A stretch of 64,000 bases of DNA from Apiosordaria backusii (taxonomy: Eukaryota > Ascomycota > Sordariomycetes > Sordariales > Lasiosphaeriaceae). Below, piece after piece: positions 33,826-47,000 of the stretch (position 1 is its first letter; the number at the start of each line of letters is the position of its first letter). The stretch spans positions 1,054,001 through 1,118,000 of the forward strand of contig JAUKTV010000007.1 in assembly GCA_030549205.1 (NCBI GenBank), written 5' to 3'. Under the pieces are notes generated by a model. That model was not told the origin of the DNA, made no database searches, and was given only the letters and a program-made list of their open reading frames with translations. A program made the translations under genes and the position numbers.

Positions 33826-36800
33826 TGAGTGGGATTGTAAGTTACTGGGGGATTATGGCGATAGTGTGTATGGTTATGGTGTTGGCATGAGATGGTGTTT
33901 TTAGAGGATAGGTGGAATGGATAGAATGATACCCTTACGTAGGAGGAAGTTTGCTTTTTTTATAAAAAGAAATGAATTATCAGAACGGGCTTGGATGGTC
34001 TTTTGAGTGTGCCAGCGTCGACAACAGCAACCAAAGCTATCGTCATTGGGCCCGCATCTCAAGATCATCTGCGATGTTGTATAGTGTGTACATAGCGAAG
34101 GAAAATCATTACAGGTAGCCTTGGATGTTTATTGCTTTCAAAGCTACACTGGTTGGGTTGTTAGGGGAGAACACCGTCAAGCAAGCAATTCTTTGAAGCA
34201 TAGATACGAGAAATCCCTGCGATGAAGAGACATCACATGATGGTATTCGTCAAATTATTAGGCCAAGAGGTAGCCGAACTACACATTGCCAGCTGAAGTG
34301 GCATTTTACTCCTGATATTCGTGACTTATTTGGTCGCTGTTTATATGTAGACACCGACAGAGTTGGTAGTCCACCAAAGCAACATCCAGGTTTCAATGTC
34401 AATATCACCATTCCCCCCTTACGTTCCATATTTACTAGGTACAGTACCTAGCTGTTGGGTCAGTCCAGAGCGTGTAGTTCCAGTCTCTTCAGTCCCACCC
34501 AAAGGCCGCTGTATCTTCACATCCTCCGTTTCAACGCACTGTACAAGGAAAAGCGAGCAGATGTACCTCCAAGTCACTGTCATGAACTCAGGGAAAGTCA
34601 ACAGTCAGAGTTGAACAGCATGAACGTCGTTGCTTACCTCACCTCCACAGCCCAAAACAGGCAGACATCACTTTGTCACCACCCTGAGAGCGACCCATAC
34701 ACCGCATCTTTGGTCTGGTGTGGTCTCGTCTTGCCTGCTTGTCTTTGTTTCTTCTTCTCTGCTGTTGTGAGGCGTGATGTATGTCTAAGAGAGTATGCCA
34801 TGTCATGTCCCTAGGGTCCTCGTGATGCGAGCCACGAAATCGAGAAAGGGTGTTCATGCCCATGTGTATGCTGTATCCCCCTTTCCACCCCCCTGATGTT
34901 GTCTTCAGCTTACATCCAGGGTTCCCTTCAGGGTCCCCAACTTTTTCTTCTTCTCTTCTGGTTGGTTTGTCAGTTGTCCAACTCAGGGGTTCGATCGATC
35001 TAGGATTTCACGCAGGGTCCCTCTCATCAAAGTGAGTTATGTCGTCATTGACCCTTTGATATCAAGGGCGACCCTTGGTTCTTGAAGATTGGCATGGTGA
35101 GGGAAAGGGGGAAACCCAAGAATCCCATCATCACCGTCGACAGACTGGAGTCCTTTGTTTATCGAGCTAGGATAGGTGGGAGATCTGAACCTTGCTGCTG
35201 CAAGATGATGGTTGTATCGGTCCCGACATGGGACACACGAGGTGAAAAGGCCACGAGGAGCTTGTGTTTGTGTATGTGTAAGGTATGATGGAGGTGGTTG
35301 ACTGGACCCTAGGTGCAGATGGGGGAAGAGGTGTGACTCTTACACGACATTATCTAGGGTTTTGGGCTCGGTCTTCTGGCTGTGAAGTCGGAGATGAAGG
35401 GGTGCGGGAGGGGGTGATCCTTGTGGTTTCTTCGGTTGGACGGTTTGTTGATAGGTACGATGGTCAGGGTCTGAGACTTGTTGGCGGTGTTGGGATGAGA
35501 TGGGATTGATGGGGCGGGGAACGAGTGGTGGTTCGTTCTTGCGATGATGTGCTGCTCAGCTTGGCAGGGGGGGAACTTGAGGAAGCAATCGGCGAGGATG
35601 GACTGGGTGGTTACGCCTTCCTCAAATGAGGGCATCTCCAGCTGATGGCAACCGATATGGAGCTCCTTCCTTCTGGACGGGTTGAGAGCTCGGTCTAGAC
35701 TTGTTGCTAGCATCTGAAATGTTGCAGTTATGGAAAGAACGATGCTTCTGCTGCCTTCACTAACAGCTGAGGTTGAAATCTGAATCGTGTATTACTCATC
35801 AGGCTAGAAAACCGGAGGTCCCTTCTTGCATTCGATAGCAGGTTTGAGAACGGAGATCCAAGGGCCTCGTGTGAGTATCACACTGTGACATGCATCCTGT
35901 TGTACGCCTCGTGCGAGGTCGTACACACACGAGCCCACACGGTCAATCAATGGGATGTAAAAAGGCTTTCGCGGGGATTCGAAAGTCTCGATCCCTTGAC
36001 CTTGTTTATGGTTGTGACACCCTCATCGGAGGGTTCTAGAAGACAAGGAGCGAGGAAGTTATTGGTTGTCATTCGGATCCGGATATACAATACTATGAGA
36101 CTGTTGTAGGATTGGGAGCAGTAAGTCAACGGCTAAGCACTGGCTCGATCTCTGCAGTTCTTCTGCTCAGCTAAGTCTATCGTCGGCTGCTAACATCTAT
36201 CTAGCTTGTCACCAACACACCCACGCATCAATGATTCCTCGAGTAAAGATCCCTTCTGACGACAGGCAGGGACCTACCTGTCAAAACTGCGCCCTCCCGG
36301 CTGCCCGATCTTTGCATGCCCAAAGAATAGAAACCCATGTTCACATTTCCTTGGTTTTTGCAAAATTTCCCACTCAGTCCAGGTCTTTGGATCCGGCCTC
36401 CCGTGCCCGTTCATCCGCGCGCCCGTCAGTCAAAGCCGTTGTTTTACTCTGACCCGAACCACATTAGAGTGCATATGTGTCTGATTCAGATTCTGGGACC
36501 CATTACCCGTCCGCTACAGAGCCGATCCGGGCAATTTGTTTCAATCTTTGGGATCGGGCGGCTCTTTGGCGCTTTGAGACATGTTATCGATTTAGACCGC
36601 CTTTTAGACGTCAGTCGTCTTCTTCAGAGATGGGGATGATGATACTACGAAGACCACTCAATGGTGCGGACACCGACATACCGGACAGGCAGACATACCA
36701 AAACACGAAGGAAAAACACGACAGAAAGACAGACAGCTCCAGAACCAAAACACAAACACCACAGTAGCAGCAGCGGTGTGTTTGGAATCGGGTCTAGCTC

Positions 36801-39800
36801 CCTGGAATAGATGTGCGTAGGGTCCAGGCAAGCCAAACCGCCGATAGTCTGCAGCTTGGACGGTCTCCCTAGCTTTTCCTGCGAGGAATTTCTGGAAGTC
36901 TTGTCAGACTGCAGAAGGCAACCCGGTGAGCTAACAGCCTCTTCCCTTGCGTCCATGACACGAGTTTTCCATGCTCTCACCAGTCGGACACAAGCGAGGC
37001 AACCCTTCTTTTTAGCCTTCTTCCAACATGCCTAACGTCTCGTCGTACTATTTCCAACGGCTCATACTATACCAAGCTGACATACCGTACAGTGTATGCA
37101 GGCTGAGCCACCCCACTGTGAGAACTGATATGTGATATCCTCTCCCTTACCTCTTTCCCTTGCTCCCGCACCTCCAACACGGCAAACGGCAAACAGAAAC
37201 AAATCGTGCCTACCCAAATCCATGCGCGCGTGCAGCAGTTAGTGTCATCTGACGCTAGTCTCCCCCCTCCCAAATCTCATCGACATCTCAAATATTGATC
37301 TTGCATTCGATTCCATTCTCGATCTTACGATTTTACCCGTACCCACTTTTTCAGCTGAGAAATAAAAAAAGGAATTTGTTTGCTTGGTGCGGTGGCTATC
37401 CCTCACTTGGCAAGCTGCAGATATGTGCATCTGCAGCTACTAGCCATGTCTTTTAACACCTCATGGCTTTTTTAGAGCGTTTAAAAAAAGCAAGAAGAGA
37501 TGAAGGGAGATGGTGTTCTAGACCCAGTGGCTTGGTTGGCACAGGGCGAGACTTTGTCCGTCTCATGACTAGTGTAAGTTGAGTGTGAGAAGAATCGACC
37601 GATGAGGTTTACGCGAGCCGGAGTAAGCGCCGTAAACCGATGGGAGGGAAATGTCTGAGTTGCATCGCCTCGAGATGATGCCCCGAGTACAGTATGTAGT
37701 TGTATGTACTGCCGCTAGGTAGCTGGTCGGTTGGTTGCGTTTCCTCTTATCTCCTGCGCATTCATCCACCCACCTTCCATTCTGTGTGTCAGTCAGTCCG
37801 TCCCCCGAAATGCGGCTTTTTCTCTCAATGCACTAAATAGCTCGTCTACCCAAGAAGTCGGGCACTGACAGCAACGTTACTAGCCCGCTACCCAGCAGAG
37901 TGGATGAACGCCTTGTCGATGATGTCCACGATGAAGCATGACGACGGTCGAGATCCCAAACCTCGCACAGTGAAAGAAGCTCCACCAATGTCACAATCCC
38001 GCAAACTCCAGCGGACCTCCCCGCCTTATCCGCACAGTGCACCAGTGGGAGGGAACCCCACATTGAGATCCCGTGACGTCAGTCAAAGTCACTGCGTTCG
38101 GTCAAGAGATCCCTCGCTAATCTCATCTGGGCCAACCAACTTGAGCAATGGTCTTGGCAGGTATCGGTACTTTCTCCGAAATCCTCCAATAGCCTTTGGC
38201 AACTACAGGTAGAGAGCTCATGGACAGAAATCCGATCTGCCCTGCGCCGCGAAAGTTCAGTCAGCCTTGAGCCTTGGAGGGCATCATCAAGGGACGAATG
38301 ATATCATGAATGACGGTGTCAAGAATGAGAAGGGATCCCTAGTTCAACACAACGGCCTAGATGGACCCTGATCTGTTGGTTTTTGGACAGCGTGGGCGCG
38401 GGCAGCTCCGAAGCGCCCCCCGAAGCTGATGCTGCTCTCCAACCAGTGCAAGAAAAACACCGTTCCAGCTGTCATTAGATCGGCGCTTGCCAACATGTTC
38501 ATTTTCCAAAAGGTGAAGTGTCTGTTTTTAGCCTGGGGCTTGTTTGAGCTCCGACAATTTTGTGTGTGCTTGTCAATCTTTTTGACAACGATTCATCTCC
38601 ACGAGTTATGCTTGCCCCGCACTGTGTTTGTGATTTTGGGGGGCAGCAGCGGGCTTTTCACAGTGCAGTGTGGTTGCTTTTGGCGGGGTACCCCGAGGTG
38701 CACATACAGCCGTGCCAGCCCACCAGCCAGATCTTGATGTCCCGTTTCTGGCGGATTAACGGAAGGATGAAAAGAGGGGTGGGGGGGCAGATCTGCGACC
38801 TGTCGATTGATGGATTAGGCCACGCGCGCAAAGCGATGAGACAAAAGCACGAGTGGCAGTGATTTTGGCAGGTGAGATGAGATGCGATGAGATCTGCTCT
38901 GGGGGAAACTGGAATCTAGATTCGATATTGGCGGATGATATTGACACCTTGATTGTTCAATTTCTGAACCGCCGTCCAAAAAGAAAAAAAAAACGGAAAA
39001 GCAATCTCAGTTTTCTCATGCCAGGTGGGCTGACATTTGCGCCAGCAAAAGAGCTGCAAAATCTTGTTGATTTTCTCAGTATGCAGCGTTGTGAATTGTG
39101 ATGATGCAGCTACCCGTCTCTTGTCCCCCTCTCTCTTTGCTACACCTACAACCAAGCCGATAACTATCCATTTACCTTCTTTTCCCCCCCTCCTTCCCAT
39201 CCAAGCACCACTGCCACTTTCTAGCCCAACCCGGTTCTCGGTCCCTTCATTATCGTGGAAAACAAAACGGCCGCAGCTCGAGGTCTCATCCCTTCTTTCC
39301 CTCATTGGGTACCAGACCAGCTGTGCAATGCTGCCCAAACCCCACAAACCTCTCTCCCTACTTTAGGTGCGTGCTTAACTTCAGGAACCCGTTCCCGAAC
39401 CGAGTGTGTTTCGGCCCGGGAAACAACACCATAGGAAGGTACCAGGTAGGCAAATCACCTGATAGTCTCGGTCCGATCCATGTACGGTTCGTTTCTTCTT
39501 TTTGGAAGGGGGAAAGAGTTCCACACCTCCACACCGGCCAGCTGAGTTTGATGAGTTGAGAAAGTTGGACTTTTTGTCAGACCGTCGCACGACTTTTTAC
39601 TCCCTGCCTTTTGTTCTTCCGCGGACCGGACTTGATCAAGTGCATAAGAGAAAGTGTGTGAGAGAGGCTGAGGAGAGGACTGGATGGGTGATGTGTCAGT
39701 TGTCATATGTTTCAACGCAGCCTCTTCCTCCCCCCTAGCGGCCGCGGAGAGGGAAGAATCCTCCGGTATGTTAGTTGATAGCTGGTTTATGGGATGATCG

Positions 39801-40560
39801 TTTTTTCTTTTTTTGTAGGCTGTAGGCATAAAAAGCACAAGAGAACTGACAAAACAAACCCGGAGAGCGGGGGGAGGGGCGGGCATGGCACAAACTAAAC
39901 ATGAAGCTAGAAACGCCTCTTCCGCTTTGCATGATAGTGGTGGCGTGCGGGTGTCATCTATCTTGCTTCTGTGTGCTTCTTGATACATACCATCCATCCC
40001 ACAACCGACACCAGACTGTGGGAATGTCAAGCTCCTAAGAGGGAAGGGAGCTTGACAAGAAAAAATTATTGAAACCCAACAACCTGATTCCTGGATTCCA
40101 CACCCCCCTCCCTTCGGGATCCGACATCCAGGGTACAGTTCAGGGTCTCCCCCCGTCTCTCCTCCCTACCTTAGGTACACTGCGATATTTTTGGCACTTG
40201 ACCCTAGAGGGAAGTCAATCTATGCTCGGCCCGCTGCGTGTCTCTATAACCTACAGCAGGGCTAGCAAGTGAGCTGTCAAGTCCATCAGCGATCGACAGT
40301 CAACCTGTAGATATTGGTGTAAGAGGTGTTCGACAAGTCAGCAAGCCCAGACAGCAGATAACCGAAGCAAAGAAAAAAACGAAGATCTTGATGCCCAAGG
40401 GTTGCACAAACAAATCTCAATTTTTTTATTCTTTTTATATGAACAATATTACCAAACTTTCGTTGATCAAATACCGGAAAGACAGATCTGCTAGTTCTGA
40501 AGGTTAAGAGGGGCAGGAGGCGAACAAGTTCTGACTGGTGGGGAGGCTGAGTCCAACCCC

Positions 40561-40602
40561 GTCAATCAGTCAATCAGTCAATCAATCAATCAATCAATCA
40601 CT
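40561..40602. repeat. TCAA tetranucleotide microsatellite
   Basis: About ten TCAA/TCAG units in tandem; the first copies carry G in place of A. Confidence 0.9.
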
Positions 40603-41770
40603 CGGATCGGCCTTGACGGGAAGGTGCATAAGAAGCAAGTATTCCATTTGAGGCCCTGGATATTGGCTAGGTGGGTGAGAATGCTGTGTGGATGGACCTT
40701 GACGGGTGTGCTTGACTACCTAGCCAACTGCAACTGCAGGCCCCCCATAAGGTAAAAAAGGGTGGTATTGAAAGGTCATATGTTTGACGCCTCTTTTTTT
40801 TCTCTTTGCTCTTGCAGTCAACCACACATTCTTTTTTCTGGCTTTGTGTTGCTGTTTCGCCACGGTGGTATCGAAGGTTGGGGGAGGAAATGATGGGCGG
40901 GTTTTTTGTTCAGCTTAAGCTGTCATACATGGAATGAACTAGCTAGAGAGGGACTGAGTGGATGCACTCCTGTTTATTATTCTAATAACCTAGTGATATC
41001 TCACAATATACAACACATAAAATCAGATATCGTAGCATACATACACTGTTGTGATCTCACAAGCAGCAGCAACATACGCAGTCCATCCGTCCATCGGCTA
41101 AACCTGCCATTTCACTCCTCCATCTTCCTGTGACAGCGCCACCACAGTCCACGGTACTGCACCACAGCATCTCCCTCTCAGCCAAGCAAGGGCCTCTCTC
41201 TCTGCCCGCAGCCCGCAGACCGCAGACTGATGTTCAAGATAATCCTCTCGAGTTCCGAGTGGCCCGGTCACTCACCTCCGGCAGTCAAATGTCAAGTCAC
41301 AAAAAGCAAGCCTTCTTTTCCTCCGCTTTTTTGTTGCTGCCATCGGGTGATGGATGTAATAGAAGTGCTGTATCAAGCGCCTGACTGTATGCACCTACCC
41401 GTCCGACGATTTTCATCATCAGCCCTGGATGATCAAAAAAGTTATGAAAAATTGACGAAAACAACGCCACCAAAAAAAGAATTGGATGTCATGTCAGGTC
41501 AGAACTGAACTGGTTTACACAGTATGCCGTTGACATTCAATGGCTCGTTTGTGTTACTACTCAGACTGCCCGCCCCCCACCTAGATAGGTCTGTCCTGCT
41601 CAAATTCTCAACACCATCATCGTGACGGTCTCACATACATGTATTTGTAGAAATCAAGACGCCACATGAGACAGACCAACCTCCATAAAAACGACAGATC
41701 AATCACCAACCGCTGGTGAAACTAAATGAAAATATTAAAAAAAAAAAAAATGAGAAACGTATCGCAATCG

Positions 41771-41825
41771 CTTGCTTGCCTGCCTGCTTGCCTGCCTGCT
41801 TGCCTGCCTGCTTGCCTGCCTGCTT
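41771..41825. repeat. 12-bp tandem repeat (CTTGCCTGCCTG)
   Basis: About four and a half perfect copies. The CCTGCCTGCC core also occurs in the transposon hairpins, though that may be chance. Confidence 0.85.
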
Positions 41826-42508
41826 TTCCCTCCGATAAATCCACATCTTGCACATCAAAACGCTTCAAAGCAAAAAAAACACATCATATCAAAACACACA
41901 TCCATCAGCCAAAAAAACATTTCTCTTCCTGTCCTGTCTCACATATAATACGCACAATACGCCCTTATAATGATTCTCTCTTTCTCATTCAAAACAAAAC
42001 ACAATGCCATGTCACTCCCCCCTTAGTTTCCTTCCCCCCCATCCCCCAGCCATTTGCCGTGTATGTCTCTTCGCCTTTCACCAAAAGAACAAAAAAAAAC
42101 AAGACCAAAGCCAGCCAGTAGCAATAAAAGCACCAAAGAAATCCCAGTAAAACACAAGCTTTCAAGAAACCAGACAATGATCAAAACAAAAAGAAGGGGG
42201 TATATGTATATACAAATTTCAACACCAGTAACAGAAGCCACATAACCACGCACAAACCAACAAAAAAATCCTTCTTTTTCTTTCTCTTCTTTTTTCTTTC
42301 TCTCCCAGCGCGGCAGCAAAGTGAAGCAATCAACTCGGCACAAGTGAAAGCTTGTGTAAGGTTGTAAGGTAAATTGGATGTAAAACACACCCGGGTATTC
42401 GAAACATTTGGTTGGAAAAAAAACGACAAAGAGTGCAAAAGATAATGTTTGTTGCCTGGAAGGAAAAAAAAAATGAAAAAAAGGGGTCGAAATCCACTAG
42501 ACGTGGTA

Positions 42509-44099
42509 CTAGCTTCGGTCCTCCGATGGCTTCGGCCTGAGCGACCTCTGATCAAGCTGTCGTTTTCTTTCAAGTTTAGCGTAATGAAGTCCGCAAGCAT
42601 TGCAGAGCGTCCTCGCGCCGTCGGGACCGCGCCTCCATTCTGGGGTATCAATCCTGTTGCAGCTGTGGCACCGCCCGGGAGGAGCCGCACGCTGTTAAAG
42701 TTGACGTTAGTGTTGCGCCCGGATTTACCCGCTAGATGTGTCAAAACTTACACCGCGCCGCTTCTTGACCTCGTTCAAACTGTAGGCCGGCTTCATCCCA
42801 TCATTGTACATGGCGACATCCTCGTCGTCGGGCTTTCGACCGTGGTCCCGCGCCCGTTCATCTTGTATTCTGTTTCGTTGAATCATCTCTCGGAGTTCCT
42901 CGAGCTTCTTGAGGGCCAGCACAATACTGTTGAGAAGCCCGCTGACTTCGTTCTCGGTGGGCATCCTTGAGAGGATGGGCTGTGAGCCACTCTGCTCACG
43001 GGCAGCGGCCACATAGGCCTCGGCAAAGTTGTAACCAGTGCGGCAGGAGTTGGCAACCTGAAAGAGTTCTGTTAGCCCCTCAACATCAGTCCCATCCAAG
43101 AACCCAAAACGTACAATTTGCAAGGCATCTTGGTAGCCATAGGTTTCATAATGCTTATCGAGAGCCGCCTTGTAGTCGGACAATCGATGGTGCATGAATT
43201 CGCTGTTTTCTTCACCATAGACGGGCGGCCGTTGCGAGTCGTACGGAGGTGAGAAGCCTGGACCCGAGTGTCTAGGCGAGACTGGGTATGCCGACAGGGG
43301 CAGTTGCCCAGGTGGAAGACGTCCAGTTTCGGAGTAAAGCCCTGGTAGCGCCTGTGGTGGCTGCTCTCGATGGCCAGCGCTCAGTGGTGGTTGTTGCGGT
43401 TGTGGTTGCCTCTGGTCGGCCTCAACCGAGTCAATTTTATGTGAAGAGGACTGGTGAGGTCCCGAGAAAGTGTTCAGCGGGGGAGGTGCAGGTCGGCTGG
43501 CCAAAGCGGGCCGCGATGGGTCCGAATACGCAGGGAGAGTATCTGATCGTGGGTAACCTGATGATGCGGGATGCAATGTCCTCGGCGACTGATTCTTGTC
43601 CGCTCCAGCCTCAAAGGACCGTGGCGGACCTGAGGTAAGTGATGTGATAGAGAACGGTGATGGGAGGCTCTGTGGAGGCATTTGTTGCGGCACTGGTGGC
43701 GCAAATGACCCTGGCTTCGTCCCTGAGATCACCTCCGAAATGGAAGGGAGGGATTGCCGGTGGTTGTTAGTGGGTTCCGCTTCTTCAGCCGACCGGCGCG
43801 GCTCAACTGGTGAGATCATGCCGGGGATACTCGTGACGGGCGCCGAGTGTGGGTATCCCGAACTGTATGAGGAGTGGTGTTGGTGGTAAGCAGGAGCGCT
43901 TGGGCTAATAATGGTTGCGGTCGCCATGTTTTGTCCTTCTCTGTATAAATTATCGAGGTCTTGTTCCCGCGGTCGTCTATCAAAATGATCCAGGGTGCTG
44001 GCAGTTGGAATTCCACTGGAGATTGTTAGACGCGCCTGAGAGGAAAGCACAATAAGAAACCACGAACCTTTGCCTATTGCCAGAATGACCCGCTTCCAT
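42509..44099 (-). CDS. nsdD: GATA-type developmental transcription factor NsdD/SUB-1
   Basis: Three exons (44099-44068, 44015-42752, 42691-42509) join in frame to 492 aa. The first exon is 32 nt (MEAGHSGNRQ) and its intron ends at CCAG before GIPTASTLDHFDRR. The middle is Pro/Ser/Gln-rich, then a helical region (DYKAALDKHYETYGYQDALQIVRFGFLD, VLALKKLEELREMIQR). The last exon encodes the single zinc finger CHSC-x18-CNAC with RRGPDGARTLCNACGLHYAKL, preceded by VKKRRGRAAPPGR across the splice, diagnostic of the NsdD group. In Aspergillus NsdD and Neurospora SUB-1 this factor controls sexual development, protoperithecia formation and light output. The gene is isolated by long noncoding flanks, and its finger exon is missed by simple ORF calling. 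Confidence 0.95.
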
Positions 44100-47000
44100 A
44101 GCGGGTTTTGTTCAACTCAATTTATATATCCTTCCAAGGTGTTTCGACAACTCTCTCCCATGTGCAGCACAAGCGGGCGCTACAGGGTGTGTTTGACGTG
44201 CAGAAATGACGGTTGCTTGTCGAGTGCGCACAGTCGCTACCATCCAACTGGCGGGGACGGTCGGACTTGGGACCGTTTTTGGCGTCGGCTCTGCGGCTCA
44301 ATCAAGGGCCGGGTCGTCAACGGTAGGGTAGTTCGGCGAACGTATAAGAATGCTATTGTCGGGTTTCCGCTTTCCGTCTTGAGCTTCCAATGTCCGCGGC
44401 CAATTTCCAGAGAGGAGAGGCCTAATAGCACTCAACAAGCACGGGCGATGCTGTAAGAATCCTCAAAGGCAGGCGGCGGTAGATCGGGGCAATCAGTAAA
44501 TCACAGGTGTGTAAGGTGGACAGGAAGGGAGGCCAGCGAGTGGTGGGCGGACAACCGCGGTTTTGTGTCTTTCCTGTTTTTGTTAGGGGATTCGGGGCGC
44601 TGAGGCTAGAGACTTGCAGATAGCCAGCTGCTCGGGGGGGGGCTCCTCCAAGGTATGTACGTGTACTGTGTGGATTTGAGGTGGATTAGAGGGAGGGGCG
44701 ATCGAGATCAGGTGTGGGTCACCACTCTCCCGTGGAAATGGATTGTGGGAACGTGCCGTTTTCCCCCGGACCCTTGTGTCTCGCGGCGAGGTGAGACCAG
44801 GTACCTCGACCAAGCGTTAGCGTTCCCAGCTCCGCACCTCGCAGGCTGGGCAGTCGTCCACAGCCAGCCAGCGCCCAGTCAGCCAGCCCGCTCACAGCTC
44901 CCCACCTTGCAAAGCACAGCTGCCACCCAGCACGCACAGCTCTCACAGCAGCAGCAGGTCACCCCCTCTTTCGAGCGAGCCGTGTCGACGGGAAGTCGTG
45001 TGTGAAGGTGGTGTGGTGGTGGGAAAAAGAACCAAGCTGCCAAGCCCGGCCTACCAGATTCGATGCTTGTGCCGTGTTGATGTCACAGTCCTGTCAATCT
45101 GGACGATCGTGCGAAGAAACCGAACGCGGAACAATTCGCTCTCGGCGCTGGGGGGCTCGTGTGTGGTTGGCCAGAAATCCCTCTGGTAGCAAGATGGTCC
45201 CACAAAGCGTCGTAGGAATTGGCAACAGTTGAAGTGCGTGTATTTGTGACGGCGGAAAAGAAAAGGAAGAGAAAGCGATCGGGCCGTTGACGGAAAAGGG
45301 CCAGATGACAGTAGGTATTATACCTTAGCTCAGGTAAGGTACTCGGCCTGCTGCTTGCTGCTGGCTGAGGTGGGAGCAAAGCTGCAGCACGGGTAAGAGA
45401 GTCTGGTGGTGGCAGTTTATCGCTTGTTGAGTGTAGTGTACACTACCAAGGTAATCTGTGTGCCTCACACAAAGTCGGAGAAAATGACGGGAGGACTTGG
45501 AGCAGCGTGTGCGGGCAGGAAGCGGGCAGAAGGCTCTTCCGTCCAGATCGATTCGAGGGGAGGATCGTGCCATGTTTTACTTGCTCTCCAGTACATACAT
45601 AGTGTACAGACACGTAAAGTACTGGTACCTGCCCAACAGCGCCTTATGTCCGCAGTCTCTGCTGCAACATCTCTCGCTCTCTCTAAATTCATCAGGGCGG
45701 CCCTGGCAGTGCAGGCATTGCCAACACGCGACTGACAGTGTGTGTCGAGTACATACATGCAGCAAGGTGAGGTACTGTACCTCGCGGTACCGGAAACGAT
45801 CGCGTTCCCGGCATGGCATGGCTCTCTCTGAGATTTGGACCGAGGCGCGGGCGCGGGACGACTGGGGGCCATCTCATCTGTTGGAATGTCCAGTCAGGAA
45901 ATGCAGTTGGTTGAGTGGGGGAGGGAAAGGGGGTGCATGGGGGCGCCATCTGGTGCTCCACCTGATGCTTGGGTTACCACTGGGCTGGGGCCTTGCTCGA
46001 TGCTGGGATTTTGGTCAGCCAGGAATTTGGTACCCCAGCCCGATGCGGTGAGTGCGAACCCCAAGCTGGTTGGCCGGCTCCCTGCCGAGTCCACACGTCG
46101 ACGGGTACTTGACGGTACCAGGAGATGTCTCCGTCATACCCCGTCACCGTACCGTGCCGACTCTTCGTTCTTCTACTGTGACAGAGAAAGCGTCAGAAAA
46201 ACGCCGGCTGACGAGGAAACAGCCCAAGGTGGTGGTGGTGCATTTCAATCTGCAGGATCCCTTTCAAGTCACGTTGCTTGCTGCTGCTGCTGTCAATTAT
46301 CCATCATCATCATTTCACCTGTGTCCATTGACGTCGCAGTCAGAAAACATCACATACAACAGCCTCAACACACACCAAAAAGTCTCGAACTAGCTGCCAT
46401 TGAATAAATGGCAAGTTCCGCCATCATCCCGAGTTGCTTCCATTGTCTGCTGCATTCATGACGCGGCTCACAACACTACCCGTACACTGCCTCTGTCCCC
46501 GCACACAGGAGATCTGGCTATCGGATCGGACATCGCCCCGATCTGGGTGCCGTATCGTGCCACTTTGCCTCCAAGCCCTCCACCATAGGTCAGCTTTTGA
46601 GCGTGTACGTTTTTAATAAATCCTGTGAAATGTACACGACGCTCCGGCAAGGTGGCATGTTGGCAAGATAAGGAAGCGACTAGGCAGCGACCAGCAGACC
46701 CAGGACAATATAAAGGTCTAGTTAAGCTTATGCTTGGGACCTATTTGTCGGGTCGCTCAGGGCCGCAACAGCTTTGTTGGTCGAAGGCATCTTTGCCTAT
46801 CCGTAGCCGTTGGCCAGCATACTTGTCGCAGCCTCATTGAGGCTCGCCAACACTTGGAAAACAGCGGCCCTGATGTTGCCGACATTCTTGGGTAGATTTT
46901 GGTAGGGAGTCTTTGACAGTTTGACTTTGCCGAGGCCGATTCATCATTATCGCGCGATTTCACCCTGGTGTTTGCCCGGCTTGGCGTCACATTCTAGAAC

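Larger units (their letters stand above)
33826..42508. other. 8.7-kb region with no recognisable gene (downstream of nsdD)
   Basis: Short open frames (up to about 143 codons) occur on both strands but none has a domain, codon bias or paired splice signals I can support. The stretch contains a GGTAC palindrome at 34435-34451, a TCAA tetranucleotide repeat and a 12-bp TTGCCTGCCTGC repeat. The 3' UTR of nsdD should begin at its right edge. Noncoding transcripts or short-exon genes could be present and unseen. Confidence 0.5.

Noticed and set aside
35940..36010. Possible tRNA-like segment (GATTCGAAAGTC context)
   Set aside because: No acceptor, D or anticodon stems could be paired around the T-loop-like word.
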